25,793 bases of DNA from Candidatus Helarchaeota archaeon (GCA_016840125.1 JAEOSY010000447.1:1-25793), one strand, 5' to 3'; positions 15,386-23,349 are shown, counted from the stretch's first letter. Notes: generated by a model not told the origin, from the letters alone. Made by a program: numbers and translations.

Positions 15386-18322
15386 CTACTTTTTGAGTTT
15401 TTCTGTAATTTCCCGCAAGTGCTTTTTAATCGTCTGGACTTGCGCTGAATTCTCTAAGCCTAAATCTCTATAAATTCTAAATGAACCTTCGTAATACTCA
15501 AGTGCATGTGAATAATCGGCTTGGCTGGCGTAGATTCCACCGATAAATTTAAGGCTTTTTGCTTGCATTTCACGTTTATCAAACTGTTTTGCGATTTGCA
15601 TTGCAGAATTCAAAGATTCCAGCGCTTTGGTATATTGCTTTAGAGACCCATAAGCTAATCCCATGTCATTTAGTATATTGAGTTGAAATTGTGTTAGATC
15701 AAGTTGTTCGACAATAGGTAGTGCTTCTTCAAGGTTATTTAACGCTTCAACAAAGTTCTTCATTTTAAGATATAATCGACCCTTTGAATAGATGCCTCGC
15801 GCTTTTTGTGGAAAATTTTGCAATTGATCAGCTAACATAAGCGCCTTATCCAAATAATCAATCCCCTCAGAATATCTTTTAAGATAAGAATGAATGTTTC
15901 CGATTGTTATAAGTCGATCTACTCGTAAAGCCCTGTCCTCTAATTTTTCAGAAATTTTTAATGATTCTTCAAAGTATGGAAGAGCTTCTTGTAATTTCGA
16001 TTGCACCCTATAAATTTCTCCTATGTAATTGAGATAAGCCATTTTCTTGGGTAAATTTCCTAATTGATCCGTAATCTCAAGAGCATTTTCGAGATGTTTA
16101 AGAGATAACGTATAATTTTTTTGGGCTTTATGGGTTAATCCAATATTTTTGAGCGAAATTGCAATCTGTTCTAAATTGCCATTTTGTTCAGAAATCTTCA
16201 AAGCTCTTTTAAAATATTCTAAAGCTTCTGAGTGATTTTTCTTAAGTCCATGTATTCCCCCTATACGGTTTAGAAATGAAATTCTATTTTCTATATTATT
16301 TTCCTTTTGTGCAATTAAAAGAGCATCCTGATAATGAATAAGTGCCTTTGAGTAGTCTTTTTGCTTTTGAAAAATTTGCCCAATACCGTTAAGTGCCAAA
16401 GATTTCCCATTTAAATCATTATTTTGCTCAGCTTCTTTTAATGCAATCCTGAAATTGGTGAGCGCTTTGTCATAATCACCTAGTTGATAAAATATGTTAC
16501 CAATATTGTTCAGGGCGTCGATATGCCATCTGAAAGAATTAATCCGCTTTCCACGATGTAAAACCTCCTGCTCGCATTTCAAAGCTCTATCAATCTCACC
16601 ATAATCCAAATAAATGTTATGAGCAATATGGTATTTTTCAAGTTCAGATGGTGTTCTAATATTTGTTTTAAGCCATTCAAGAGGTGTAATAGAAAAATTT
16701 TCCAAGGATTTTTTCGATTTATCTTTCAAAATGTCCTTAACCAATAATAAAGTATTCACATTTGCTCTGAATACTTTGATATGGGGATTTAACCTTTTAA
16801 TATCTATTAAAATTTTATCAATTTTGTCTAGTTTGGATGGGATGAGACCTATTTGATGGATTTCATGAACTTTTCCATGGGATTCTCCTCCCTTGATGTG
16901 ACTTACCCATATAATTCTTTTAAGTTTCTCCAACGCTTTTAATGTTGGAACAACATCAAAATCGTCGCTTCCTGAATAACCCATTACAATTAATGAACGC
17001 TTTCTTGAGATATTATTAAATAGGGGGCGCTTATAGGTTTCAACTTGAAATATATTCACCCCTTCTTTGTTAGAACCAAAAGCCTGGATGGTAGCAATTA
17101 GTGAATCTCTCGTACTTTGCTTAGTAATGAAATTCTTCGTTGAACCATGAATTTTATAGAGCGGTTTTTTTCCCTGATGGTACAGCGCTTCGGGATTGCC
17201 ATACATTTCGAAGTTTTCTTGGGTAATAACGGGAATAATGTCTTCTTTGGGGATTTCGGAATGAATTAGTGCAGATTCTATCAGAAAGTCGAAATTCGTT
17301 GTCATTACAAACTGCCCCTGCTTAATCATTTCCGCTAGGAAGAAGTGTTGAAGGTTGGGATTCAGAGATTGACCATAGTAGTCAATTACTTTCAGGCTCT
17401 TATCCAAAAAGTCACGCACGATTTCTACTAGCCCTTCAAATCTTAGCCCTTCTAAATTTAAAATGCTCTCTCTCTCTGTAGTTGGGCAAACATAATCCAC
17501 AATAGCTTCCATCATTGCCCTACCAGCCGGTAAACACGCTGGGGGATCAATAGAACAACCGGCTCCAACAAGAAATGTTAGTGGTTCATCGCCCTTTAAT
17601 AAATTACCAAGGTTCAAATCAGAGGTCACTTTCACCCTATTCAACATTATTCTATCTGCTATATAATCTGCACCAAATTTAATTTCATCAAATGATTGGG
17701 CTCCTGTAATCACAAATTTCCCTGTCTGAAAAAATAATAAGGTTAGTTTTGGTTTCTTTAATCGGACGATTATCCCTGGAAATCTTTCGGGTTCATACTG
17801 AACTCCGCTGTGGAGTGTGAGATCTATATTAAAATCTCGCACGATTTGCCTTAAATCAAGTTTTTCAAATTTCAAATTACCTGATGCAACAATATTTACA
17901 AAGTTGATATCAACTTTTCCATTTACCATCGTACCAGACTGTTCAATAATAGATATGAGGCGCTCCACTCTCTTTTGAATTGTTCTTTTTGAGTTACTTC
18001 CTGAAATAATCAATTTACCTGTTTTAAAAAAAACATTTCTTATTTTTGTGTTCTCTACCTCTACTCCAAAACCCACATATTGATTCAAATCGAAATTTTT
18101 TTTCTTAGGATCAAACTGTATGTGCTTTTTTTCGTCTTTCCCGTCCTCTCTGCTCTTTCTCCTCATGAAGAAATAATTATATTCTTGAATAGTTTCCTCT
18201 TCTAAAGCTCGAAGTACTTCGAAAATTCTATTGAAATCAAGCATCTTCTTAGCGCCTAGATCAAACCTGGCTGTTGCTACCATGTTCTGTACTGTTAATC
18301 CCTTGTTTAGACCTGCCTCCAT
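15386..18322 (-). CDS. TATA-binding protein-SIR2-TPR fusion
   Basis: A 978-residue protein. Residues about 8-130 and 138-228 are the two repeats of a TATA-binding protein. Repeat 1 has VQNMVATARFDL, YVGFGVEV and FFKTGKLIISG, plus a Lys-rich insert at about 52-77. Repeat 2 has FVNIVASGNLKF, YEPERFPGIIVRLKKPK and FFQTGKFVITGAQS. Residues matching the DNA-contact Asn pair (Asn13, Asn143) are kept, as are three of the four kinking Phe (Phe99, Phe181, Phe198; the fourth is Tyr82). A SIR2 domain follows (about 245-530): GAGCS 253-257, TTNFDFL 341-347, HGS 392-394, GYSGSDDFD 448-456, as in NAD-hydrolysing defence SIR2 proteins. About ten 40-residue TPRs fill 565-978. ATG 18322 sits about nine bases after the predicted transcription start; TTG 18331 is the alternative. 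Confidence 0.93.
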   Translation of the reverse strand: MEAGLNKGLTVQNMVATARFDLGAKKMLDFNRIFEVLRALEEETIQEYNYFFMRRKSREDGKDEKKHIQFDPKKKNFDLNQYVGFGVEVENTKIRNVFFKTGKLIISGSNSKRTIQKRVERLISIIEQSGTMVNGKVDINFVNIVASGNLKFEKLDLRQIVRDFNIDLTLHSGVQYEPERFPGIIVRLKKPKLTLLFFQTGKFVITGAQSFDEIKFGADYIADRIMLNRVKVTSDLNLGNLLKGDEPLTFLVGAGCSIDPPACLPAGRAMMEAIVDYVCPTTERESILNLEGLRFEGLVEIVRDFLDKSLKVIDYYGQSLNPNLQHFFLAEMIKQGQFVMTTNFDFLIESALIHSEIPKEDIIPVITQENFEMYGNPEALYHQGKKPLYKIHGSTKNFITKQSTRDSLIATIQAFGSNKEGVNIFQVETYKRPLFNNISRKRSLIVMGYSGSDDFDVVPTLKALEKLKRIIWVSHIKGGESHGKVHEIHQIGLIPSKLDKIDKILIDIKRLNPHIKVFRANVNTLLLVKDILKDKSKKSLENFSITPLEWLKTNIRTPSELEKYHIAHNIYLDYGEIDRALKCEQEVLHRGKRINSFRWHIDALNNIGNIFYQLGDYDKALTNFRIALKEAEQNNDLNGKSLALNGIGQIFQKQKDYSKALIHYQDALLIAQKENNIENRISFLNRIGGIHGLKKNHSEALEYFKRALKISEQNGNLEQIAISLKNIGLTHKAQKNYTLSLKHLENALEITDQLGNLPKKMAYLNYIGEIYRVQSKLQEALPYFEESLKISEKLEDRALRVDRLITIGNIHSYLKRYSEGIDYLDKALMLADQLQNFPQKARGIYSKGRLYLKMKNFVEALNNLEEALPIVEQLDLTQFQLNILNDMGLAYGSLKQYTKALESLNSAMQIAKQFDKREMQAKSLKFIGGIYASQADYSHALEYYEGSFRIYRDLGLENSAQVQTIKKHLREITEKLKK

Positions 18323-18352
18323 TTTTCCCAAATCCCTTTTTTAAGTATGCTG

Positions 18353-18361
18353 TAATTATAA
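18353..18361 (-). promoter_or_regulatory. TATA box of the TBP-SIR2-TPR gene
   Basis: TTATAATTA on the minus strand, centred about 35 bases ahead of ATG 18322. It predicts a leader of about nine bases. The element is symmetric enough that the encoded TBP domain could itself bind it (inference). Confidence 0.5.
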
Positions 18362-18371
18362 GAAGATGATT

Positions 18372-18395
18372 AAAAAAAAGAAAAAAAATAAAAAA
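18372..18395 (-). terminator. Strong oligo-T terminator
   Basis: The minus strand reads five, eight and eight T in runs broken only by single A or C bases, starting 12 bases after the stop of the flavoenzyme gene at 18408. It ends that gene before the TBP-SIR2-TPR promoter, so the two are separate transcripts. Confidence 0.75.
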
Positions 18396-18407
18396 CTTTG
18401 ACCATAT

Positions 18408-19517
18408 TTACTGGGCAAGAATACCGGGAGCCACTTTCGTATTCATTTCCTTAATAGTTTTGATGGCTTCTTCCATGATCCGATCAATGACTACTTTGCA
18501 CGTTGGAAGATCATTAATCATTGCAACGGTTTGACCAACGAGAACTGCTCCATTTTCGATATCCCCTTTATATACAAGATCGTACCGCATCATATCCTCC
18601 ATGAAACTACTGGACATAGCGTCTACGTTTCCTCCACCTTTTTCCATGGCTATGCGATCTTCTCGACTCATACGAAGCGGGTGTGCTAACGCATATTTAT
18701 TCTTGAATAGCCGAATAGGACCAAATGCACCATCACACATCATCGTACTTTCATCGGTCATCTCTAGAATCTTTTTCTTCCATTTTTCATGGAAATCTCC
18801 ATCAGATGTGGCAATAAACCGCGAACCCATTTGGATCCCGTCACCGCCAAGCGCCAAAGCTGAAGCTAATGACCGACCGTTTACCATTCCACCACCAACA
18901 ACAATAAGTTTGTCTGGATATTTCTCTCGTACCTCAGGGATAAGTACACTTGTTGCTACCTGTTCATAGCTTTGATGACCGCCCCCTTCAATACCGACAG
19001 CAACGACTCCGTCACACCCAGATTTGAAGGTATGATCTACAAGCCTAATTGATGGTGATACATGTAAATGAAGAACGTCTGGTGCTTTTTTCTTAATGAT
19101 CTTGTTTGCCGGTGCAGGATTTCCCGCTGATGTTACGATTAACCTGATTGCCTCCTTGAGTTTGGGACTTTTTTCCCTGGCTTTAAGCACGGTCCTTATG
19201 ACTCGTGGTGCATCCACTTGAATACGTGCAACCCGAATGTTTGCTCCGAAAATAGCTCCATCGTCAGCATTTTCTTCGATATAATTCAAATCATATTTCA
19301 TTTTCTCCACAGGTGAGACGACTCGCGCGTTAGGCGCGTCAGAGATCAGATGGGTTTCAGGATCTACTTTAGATAGAATTCCCCAGTGGCTGGTCAGCCC
19401 GACTCCCCCAGCATTGGCAACAGCTACTGCAGTTTTATAGGTTGAGAAGGGTCCCATGCCCGCAAGCATGATTGGATATTTAGCTCCTAAAGCTTCTGTC
19501 ATTCTTGTTTTTAACAT
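18408..19517 (-). CDS. NAD(P)H-dependent flavin oxidoreductase, nitronate monooxygenase family
   Basis: A 369-residue FMN-dependent TIM-barrel enzyme of the 2-nitropropane dioxygenase/nitronate monooxygenase family (PF03060). Signatures in order: YPIMLAGMGPFSTYKTAVAV at 14-33 (FMN cradle), ANAGGVGLTS, a central AGNPAPANKIIKK, GIEGGGHQ with the family His181, VVGGGMVNGRSLASALALGG (phosphate binding, 206-225) and GIQMGSRFIAT. It would oxidise alkyl nitronates or reduce related substrates in the cytosol; some homologues act on acyl-CoA or quinones, so the substrate is open. The ATG has AAGGTTAG a few bases ahead. It is a single gene with its own oligo-T terminator. Confidence 0.93.
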   Translation of the reverse strand: MLKTRMTEALGAKYPIMLAGMGPFSTYKTAVAVANAGGVGLTSHWGILSKVDPETHLISDAPNARVVSPVEKMKYDLNYIEENADDGAIFGANIRVARIQVDAPRVIRTVLKAREKSPKLKEAIRLIVTSAGNPAPANKIIKKKAPDVLHLHVSPSIRLVDHTFKSGCDGVVAVGIEGGGHQSYEQVATSVLIPEVREKYPDKLIVVGGGMVNGRSLASALALGGDGIQMGSRFIATSDGDFHEKWKKKILEMTDESTMMCDGAFGPIRLFKNKYALAHPLRMSREDRIAMEKGGGNVDAMSSSFMEDMMRYDLVYKGDIENGAVLVGQTVAMINDLPTCKVVIDRIMEEAIKTIKEMNTKVAPGILAQ

Positions 19518-19677
19518 TTTTACTAACCTTCTAACTATTCTAATTTTTCATTATTTTTCGTTTAATCTGAAATTTAATCTAGAAAATTACTGTGTTACAT
19601 TCTTTCATCGTTTTTTAAAATTTTATGTTTGTGCGGAAATTCCCTATTCTCTGAAAGTTCCTATGGGTTCACGAAGG

Positions 19678-19685
19678 TTTTATAA
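19678..19685 (+). promoter_or_regulatory. BRE/TATA promoter of the C39-like gene
   Basis: CGAAGG followed by TTTATAAT lies about 34 bases ahead of ATG 19716. This gives a predicted leader of some 8-10 bases. It diverges from the flavoenzyme gene, with about 200 bases between the two starts. Confidence 0.6.
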
Positions 19686-19715
19686 TGATGGATAACATTA
19701 CATGAGTGAAGTCAA

Positions 19716-20513
19716 ATGGCATACCGTGATATCCCGTTATACACGCAATTAACTAACACTTGTGGGCTATCCTCGTTATTGATGATTGCAAACTCCCCCA
19801 AGGACTCTTCCTTAGAGCTCCTCTTAAATGATATCATGAACAAAATGCGCGTTGAACCATATTATCGCGGAATGATTGGTTGGCAGTTAGCGGAAGCCTA
19901 TCTTTTAATGAAAATGTGTTTTAACCGCAGTTTAGCCTACCATTTGCGAACGAATTTTCAGGATGAATACGCTATTTTTAAAATGATTTTACTCCAACAG
20001 TTAGAAGATCGAATGAACGCCTTTCTACTCGTGAACGATACCAAGAAGGTTTCAGACATAAAGCTGTACCTCACGAAGGGTATCATTCGTAAAAACGCCC
20101 TCTACGAATACCTCTTTGAGATGAAAACCAATCTCGAATTGAAGATGCTGGCCTATTTCTATGGAGGGGAATATCTCGCGTTTCCGTCCAACGACGGAAC
20201 CGGGGCGCTTTGGCTTGACGGGAAAGATAATAAAAAGAAATTAAATACCCTTTACCAGCACGTTCCAGATGGGCTTCTCATCGGATTGGGATACCATTGG
20301 CTTGCAGTTCAAGGGATGGAGGAAATTAAAAAGAACCAATATGATTTTCTCATCCATGATCCCAAAGGCGAGCGGCGCACCGTGTCTTCAAGTAAGATTG
20401 AGGTGAATTTTCGCTTTTACGCCTTTAAATTCGATGCTGCCAAACGGATAAAGATGGAGACGATCGTTCGTCGTGCCCTTAAACTCCCGAAAAGAATGTC
20501 GGTTGAAACTTAA
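19716..20513 (+). CDS. C39/papain-like cysteine peptidase-fold protein
   Basis: A 265-residue cytosolic protein with no signal peptide or TM. It begins with DIPLYTQLTNTCGLSSLLM, the Gln-x(n)-Cys-Gly pattern of C39-like and papain-like peptidases (Gln11, Cys16). A distant GLGYHWLAVQG supplies His194, and FLIHDPKGE supplies Asp215. Cys, His and Asp therefore occur in the expected order. A helical insert of about 120 residues (roughly 30-150) separates the Cys and His parts, much more than in the minimal C39 domain. It may cleave a peptide leader or a protein tag, or be a transglutaminase-like hydrolase; the substrate is unknown. No transporter or precursor gene is adjacent, though a radical SAM gene lies about 400 bases downstream. 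Confidence 0.78.
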   Translation: MAYRDIPLYTQLTNTCGLSSLLMIANSPKDSSLELLLNDIMNKMRVEPYYRGMIGWQLAEAYLLMKMCFNRSLAYHLRTNFQDEYAIFKMILLQQLEDRMNAFLLVNDTKKVSDIKLYLTKGIIRKNALYEYLFEMKTNLELKMLAYFYGGEYLAFPSNDGTGALWLDGKDNKKKLNTLYQHVPDGLLIGLGYHWLAVQGMEEIKKNQYDFLIHDPKGERRTVSSSKIEVNFRFYAFKFDAAKRIKMETIVRRALKLPKRMSVET

Positions 20514-20546
20514 TTATTATGTTTTAAGTATAAATTCTGAATAATC
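20514..20546. other. Short convergent gap
   Basis: Thirty-three AT-rich bases separate the C39-like gene stop from the stop of the small coiled-coil gene on the other strand. I see no clear hairpin. Confidence 0.3.
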
Positions 20547-20717
20547 CTACAAAATTCGCTTAATTTTACCTCGCACCTTTTCCAATTTCTCATTAATTTT
20601 TTCATATCGCTTGTTAGCAGTTTCAACGGTAATTACCAATTCCGCCCATAATTCACGCAAGTTACTAGTAGTCTGTTTCATGATCGAGATTGTTTCTTTT
20701 TCCTCTCCCATAGGCAT
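20547..20717 (-). CDS. Small 56-residue coiled-coil protein
   Basis: A short gene. The product begins MPMGEEKETISIMKQTTSNL and continues RELWAELVITVETANKRY, then EKINEKLEKVRGKIKRIL. It is charged and almost wholly helical, with heptad-like spacing of Leu, Ile and Val, so it probably forms a coiled coil. AGGT lies five bases ahead of ATG 20717, and a TATA-like TTTTTAAG lies about 20-25 bases upstream. Composition is protein-like, with no rare-residue bias. It is convergent with the C39-like gene and divergent from the radical SAM gene. Function is unknown; it might be a small structural or regulatory partner. I am fairly, not fully, sure that it is translated. Confidence 0.6.
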   Translation of the reverse strand: MPMGEEKETISIMKQTTSNLRELWAELVITVETANKRYEKINEKLEKVRGKIKRIL

Positions 20718-20799
20718 AAGTACCTATTTCAATTCCCCTCTTAAAAACCTCACCACTTAATGTCAAACTAAAAGATAGGCTGGTTTGTCGGTTCCAATG

Positions 20800-20888
20800 A
20801 CGTGAAAGTCACGTTTTACGCCATTCAACTAGTGGGTTAGGTCTAATAACAACTTGTGGTATACCAATAATTTCCAATAATTTATAAG
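20800..20888 (+). promoter_or_regulatory. Promoter of the radical SAM gene with upstream inverted repeat
   Basis: The TATA box TTTATAAG (20881-20888) is 25 bases ahead of ATG 20913, so the mRNA is nearly leaderless. Upstream, ACGTGA-AAG-TCACGT (20800-20814) is a perfect inverted repeat that could be an operator for this gene or for the divergent small gene. Otherwise 20718-20912 shows nothing I can name. Confidence 0.5.
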
Positions 20889-20912
20889 TGCGAAAATACT
20901 GCTAGCTTTGAG

Positions 20913-21800
20913 ATGGTATCAGAAAAAAGTACTGAGATTCGTTACGCGCAAAAAAATCCTTCTGGCGAGTTCCTCCCACCATTCCCATATGATCCTATTG
21001 CCCTTACAGAATATACACGGAAAAACGTTTGTAAACAAATCAAGGATGTCCCCTACCGGAAATATACGGCTTTCTACGGTGTAGGTGCCTACGGGGGAAT
21101 CGCGACAGCTTATTCTGTTGGATGTAACTTCAGATGTATCTTTTGTTGGGTCGACTGGAGTCGTGATTGGCCCGAGCGGTTTGGGATTTTTTATTCCTCA
21201 GAAGAGGTCTATCATAAATTACGGGTTGTGATGGCTGACCGCGGGGTACGAAAAGCCCGTATTAGTGGTGCCGAACCAACTCTCTGCCCTGAACACCTTT
21301 GTGGGGTCCTCGATCTTGTCCAAGAAAATGTCCATGCATTTGATTTGTTCATCATCGAGACCAATGGAATTGTTATTTCACAGAATGCCGAACTAGCCCC
21401 TCAAATCGCTCAATACGCGTCTCATTCACATAAAACCGTTGGACATGTACGTCTTTCCATCCGAGGTGGGCTTCCAAAACCGTTCTCGGCAAAAACTGGA
21501 TGCCAAGAGAGATTCCTTGACTTACCCTTCATTGCAGCAGAACGTTTATGGGATGCTGGGGTGTCATTTCATGTGGCGGTTGTCGTTGATCCGCGCTTCA
21601 CTAGCGCTTTCGAGAAAGAGACCATTTTTGAACGCCTTGCAGCAATAAACCCCATGCTCCGTACTTCAGTTGAGGAAGAATACCTTGATCCCTATCCACA
21701 TGCCCTCGTCCGTTTACGTGCCGTTGGGCGTGTAGACATCACGGGAAAGACGATCACTTCAACAGAACGATCTATTATGGCACACCGCCCTCAAGACTGA
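20913..21800 (+). CDS. Radical SAM protein, uncharacterised subfamily
   Basis: A 295-residue enzyme with the radical SAM cluster motif GCNFRCIFCW (Cys71, Cys75, Cys78) for a 4Fe-4S cluster and S-adenosylmethionine. Next come RISGAEPTL (about 115-123, the GGE-like SAM-contact region) and FIIETNGI, a typical strand-end motif. About 65 residues precede the cluster, and there is no SPASM-type Cys cluster at the end; a few isolated Cys (40, 124, 130) are not in an obvious motif. It resembles pyruvate-formate-lyase-activase-type minimal enzymes. The CWVDWSRDWPE segment after the cluster looks distinctive. Substrate unknown. It is a single gene, convergent with a small protein gene 25 bases away. 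Confidence 0.9.
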   Translation: MVSEKSTEIRYAQKNPSGEFLPPFPYDPIALTEYTRKNVCKQIKDVPYRKYTAFYGVGAYGGIATAYSVGCNFRCIFCWVDWSRDWPERFGIFYSSEEVYHKLRVVMADRGVRKARISGAEPTLCPEHLCGVLDLVQENVHAFDLFIIETNGIVISQNAELAPQIAQYASHSHKTVGHVRLSIRGGLPKPFSAKTGCQERFLDLPFIAAERLWDAGVSFHVAVVVDPRFTSAFEKETIFERLAAINPMLRTSVEEEYLDPYPHALVRLRAVGRVDITGKTITSTERSIMAHRPQD

Positions 21801-21825
21801 TCACTAATTTATCAGCTGAAGTAGA

Positions 21826-22149
21826 TCAGCTCATTTGTTGCAGCGTTTGTTCAATCTTCTTTTGCAGACTGTCCTTGGCCTTAGAGACCGATGTGCCCGC
21901 ATCTACTGCAGTTTGTATTTCGCTCTGTATAGCTTGAATCAGAATAGGAGTCCCTGCAGTTAATCCTCCGACACTTGAATCCATTCCAAACTTATTAAAA
22001 TCTTCCATCATATCAGACCAATCGGAAAGTGCTTCTGGGTTTTTTTTGAATGCCTCAAACTTTCTTTCATCACTTACCAAGGTGAGTGAAAATTCAACCA
22101 GCTTATCCCTTAAACTTAGCATTTCTCTTTCAGTTAGCTTTCTTTTCAT
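21826..22149 (-). CDS. Small helical protein with a leader-like motif, unknown function
   Basis: A 107-residue, soluble, mostly helical protein with no Cys. The N-terminal half (LTEREMLSLRDKLVEFSLTL, then SDERKFEAFKKNPEAL) faintly resembles the helical leader region of Nif11- or nitrile-hydratase-like RiPP precursors, which share the L-x-D-x-F-x-x-N/DPEA pattern. A Gly-rich stretch (SSVGGLTAGTP) and an amphipathic C-terminal helix follow. ATG 22149 has GGTGAT four bases ahead; the longer GTG start at 22158 overlaps that site and is rejected. It is convergent with the radical SAM gene. A maturation link is only a guess, since the precursor-like core lacks Cys. Confidence 0.75.
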   Translation of the reverse strand: MKRKLTEREMLSLRDKLVEFSLTLVSDERKFEAFKKNPEALSDWSDMMEDFNKFGMDSSVGGLTAGTPILIQAIQSEIQTAVDAGTSVSKAKDSLQKKIEQTLQQMS

Positions 22150-22326
22150 AAGTATCACCCTTACAGATAAATCCAGTAATTTCTTCTTCCTATCTTATTT
22201 TAAATATTTTGATAATAGTATTGAGTTAAACGACACCCAAATTTTTGAATTTCCCCCAAAAAAGGAAAAACAAATCCTCCTTACATGCAATTAAAAAGAA
22301 ATAAAAGAATAAGAGTAATTTCAAGG

Positions 22327-23349
22327 TTAAATTTTTTTTCTTGAACAAAACGGACAGGGAGTAGGGCCATAGCTCATTATAACCTTTCCTGAACCTGCGC
22401 AAAGAGGACATTTCGGATTAGGTATTTCCGATTTTCTATTTGTATAGGTATTTAAGATGGGGTCATAGGTTTTCCAAGTATTTGTTGTGTAGCTTGACCT
22501 ATATCCATAGTTCTTAGGTTTTACTTTATTATTAGAATCTTCATCCCTTTTTTTCCGTTTATGATATATTGCAGCGACAACAATTACAATTCCAATTCCC
22601 CCTAATATATATAATGCAATTTCCCATGCATAAATAGGCCGAGTTTCAGAGAGTAACGTTATATACCATATTATATTATTACTATCATCGTATTGTTCTT
22701 GTTTAATAAGCCTTCCATCCTCCGAATTATACCACAGCCTTACATAGCCCGCATAAGCTCCATCTTCATAAAAAGATGTCTTGAAACGGATGCATGAATA
22801 ACTTCCTGCCTCTACCTTAACAGACTCTGTAGTTTCATATTCCATATAATCTCTACATGCTGTTGAGTCTTGAAAATATCCATCCTCGTAAAAGCGCACT
22901 GTATATGTCTCTTCAAACACAGATGGCGTATCCTGTAAAGTAACGTAATTTCCATATTCATATTTTATAGTGAAATCCTCCTCATAATATCCTGAAACCC
23001 GCACCTTCCACTTATTTTCCGTCATCCTCAAATAATGCGTCTGATCTATATACGCCTTATAGTCTGTTATTTGAATGTACCCTTGCGTTGAATGTTGTAG
23101 CTTGAGATTAGTGCGAGTTTGAACAGAAACGCTATAATAATTTCCGAAATAAGTCGAAATCGACTCGGTTGTCTCGGCAAAACGAAGCTCTGCTGTGCCT
23201 TTGAACGAATAACCATCAAAATACATTGTGTATTCATAATACCCAATGAATTCATTGCTTTCTGCATTTACAGGTGTGAATAGCACACTGAAGATATTTA
23301 CGAAAAGGATTAAAATTAATAATATTACAAATCTTTGATTTTTCCCCAT
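22327..23349 (-). CDS. Secreted single-pass membrane protein with cytosolic zinc knuckle
   Basis: A 340-residue protein with a signal peptide (1-29, ending VNAES), a roughly 220-residue external beta-rich domain full of Tyr and Glu (for example GYYEYTMYFDGYSFKG, YYEEDFTIKYEYGNY), a TM helix (about 243-264), then a cytosolic tail with KRKKRDED. The tail ends in CPLCAGSGKV followed by CPFC, half of a DnaJ-type zinc finger. The external part may be a lipocalin-like or DUF-type beta barrel; I do not recognise it. ATG 23349 follows GGGGAG; the TTG six codons upstream overlaps that site. A zinc-binding tail on a surface protein is unusual and hints at inside signalling or protein contact. It is a separate transcript. 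Confidence 0.8.
   Translation of the reverse strand: MGKNQRFVILLILILFVNIFSVLFTPVNAESNEFIGYYEYTMYFDGYSFKGTAELRFAETTESISTYFGNYYSVSVQTRTNLKLQHSTQGYIQITDYKAYIDQTHYLRMTENKWKVRVSGYYEEDFTIKYEYGNYVTLQDTPSVFEETYTVRFYEDGYFQDSTACRDYMEYETTESVKVEAGSYSCIRFKTSFYEDGAYAGYVRLWYNSEDGRLIKQEQYDDSNNIIWYITLLSETRPIYAWEIALYILGGIGIVIVVAAIYHKRKKRDEDSNNKVKPKNYGYRSSYTTNTWKTYDPILNTYTNRKSEIPNPKCPLCAGSGKVIMSYGPTPCPFCSRKKI

Noticed and set aside
15270..15400. Programmed -1 frameshift joining TBP-SIR2-TPR to the TM anchor at C-AAA-AAG-TAG
   Set aside because: The slippery site is imperfect (C before AAA AAG) and the fusion would put DNA-binding and NAD-using domains on the outer side given the basic tail; a remnant anchor is simpler.
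18601..18969. 122-codon plus-strand frame
   Set aside because: Antisense shadow of the flavoenzyme gene, whose family motifs are clear.
21815..21833. AGCTGA-AGTAGA-TCAGCT inverted repeat between convergent genes as a terminator
   Set aside because: Arms are six bases, it overlaps the stop of the small gene, and no T-run follows on either strand.
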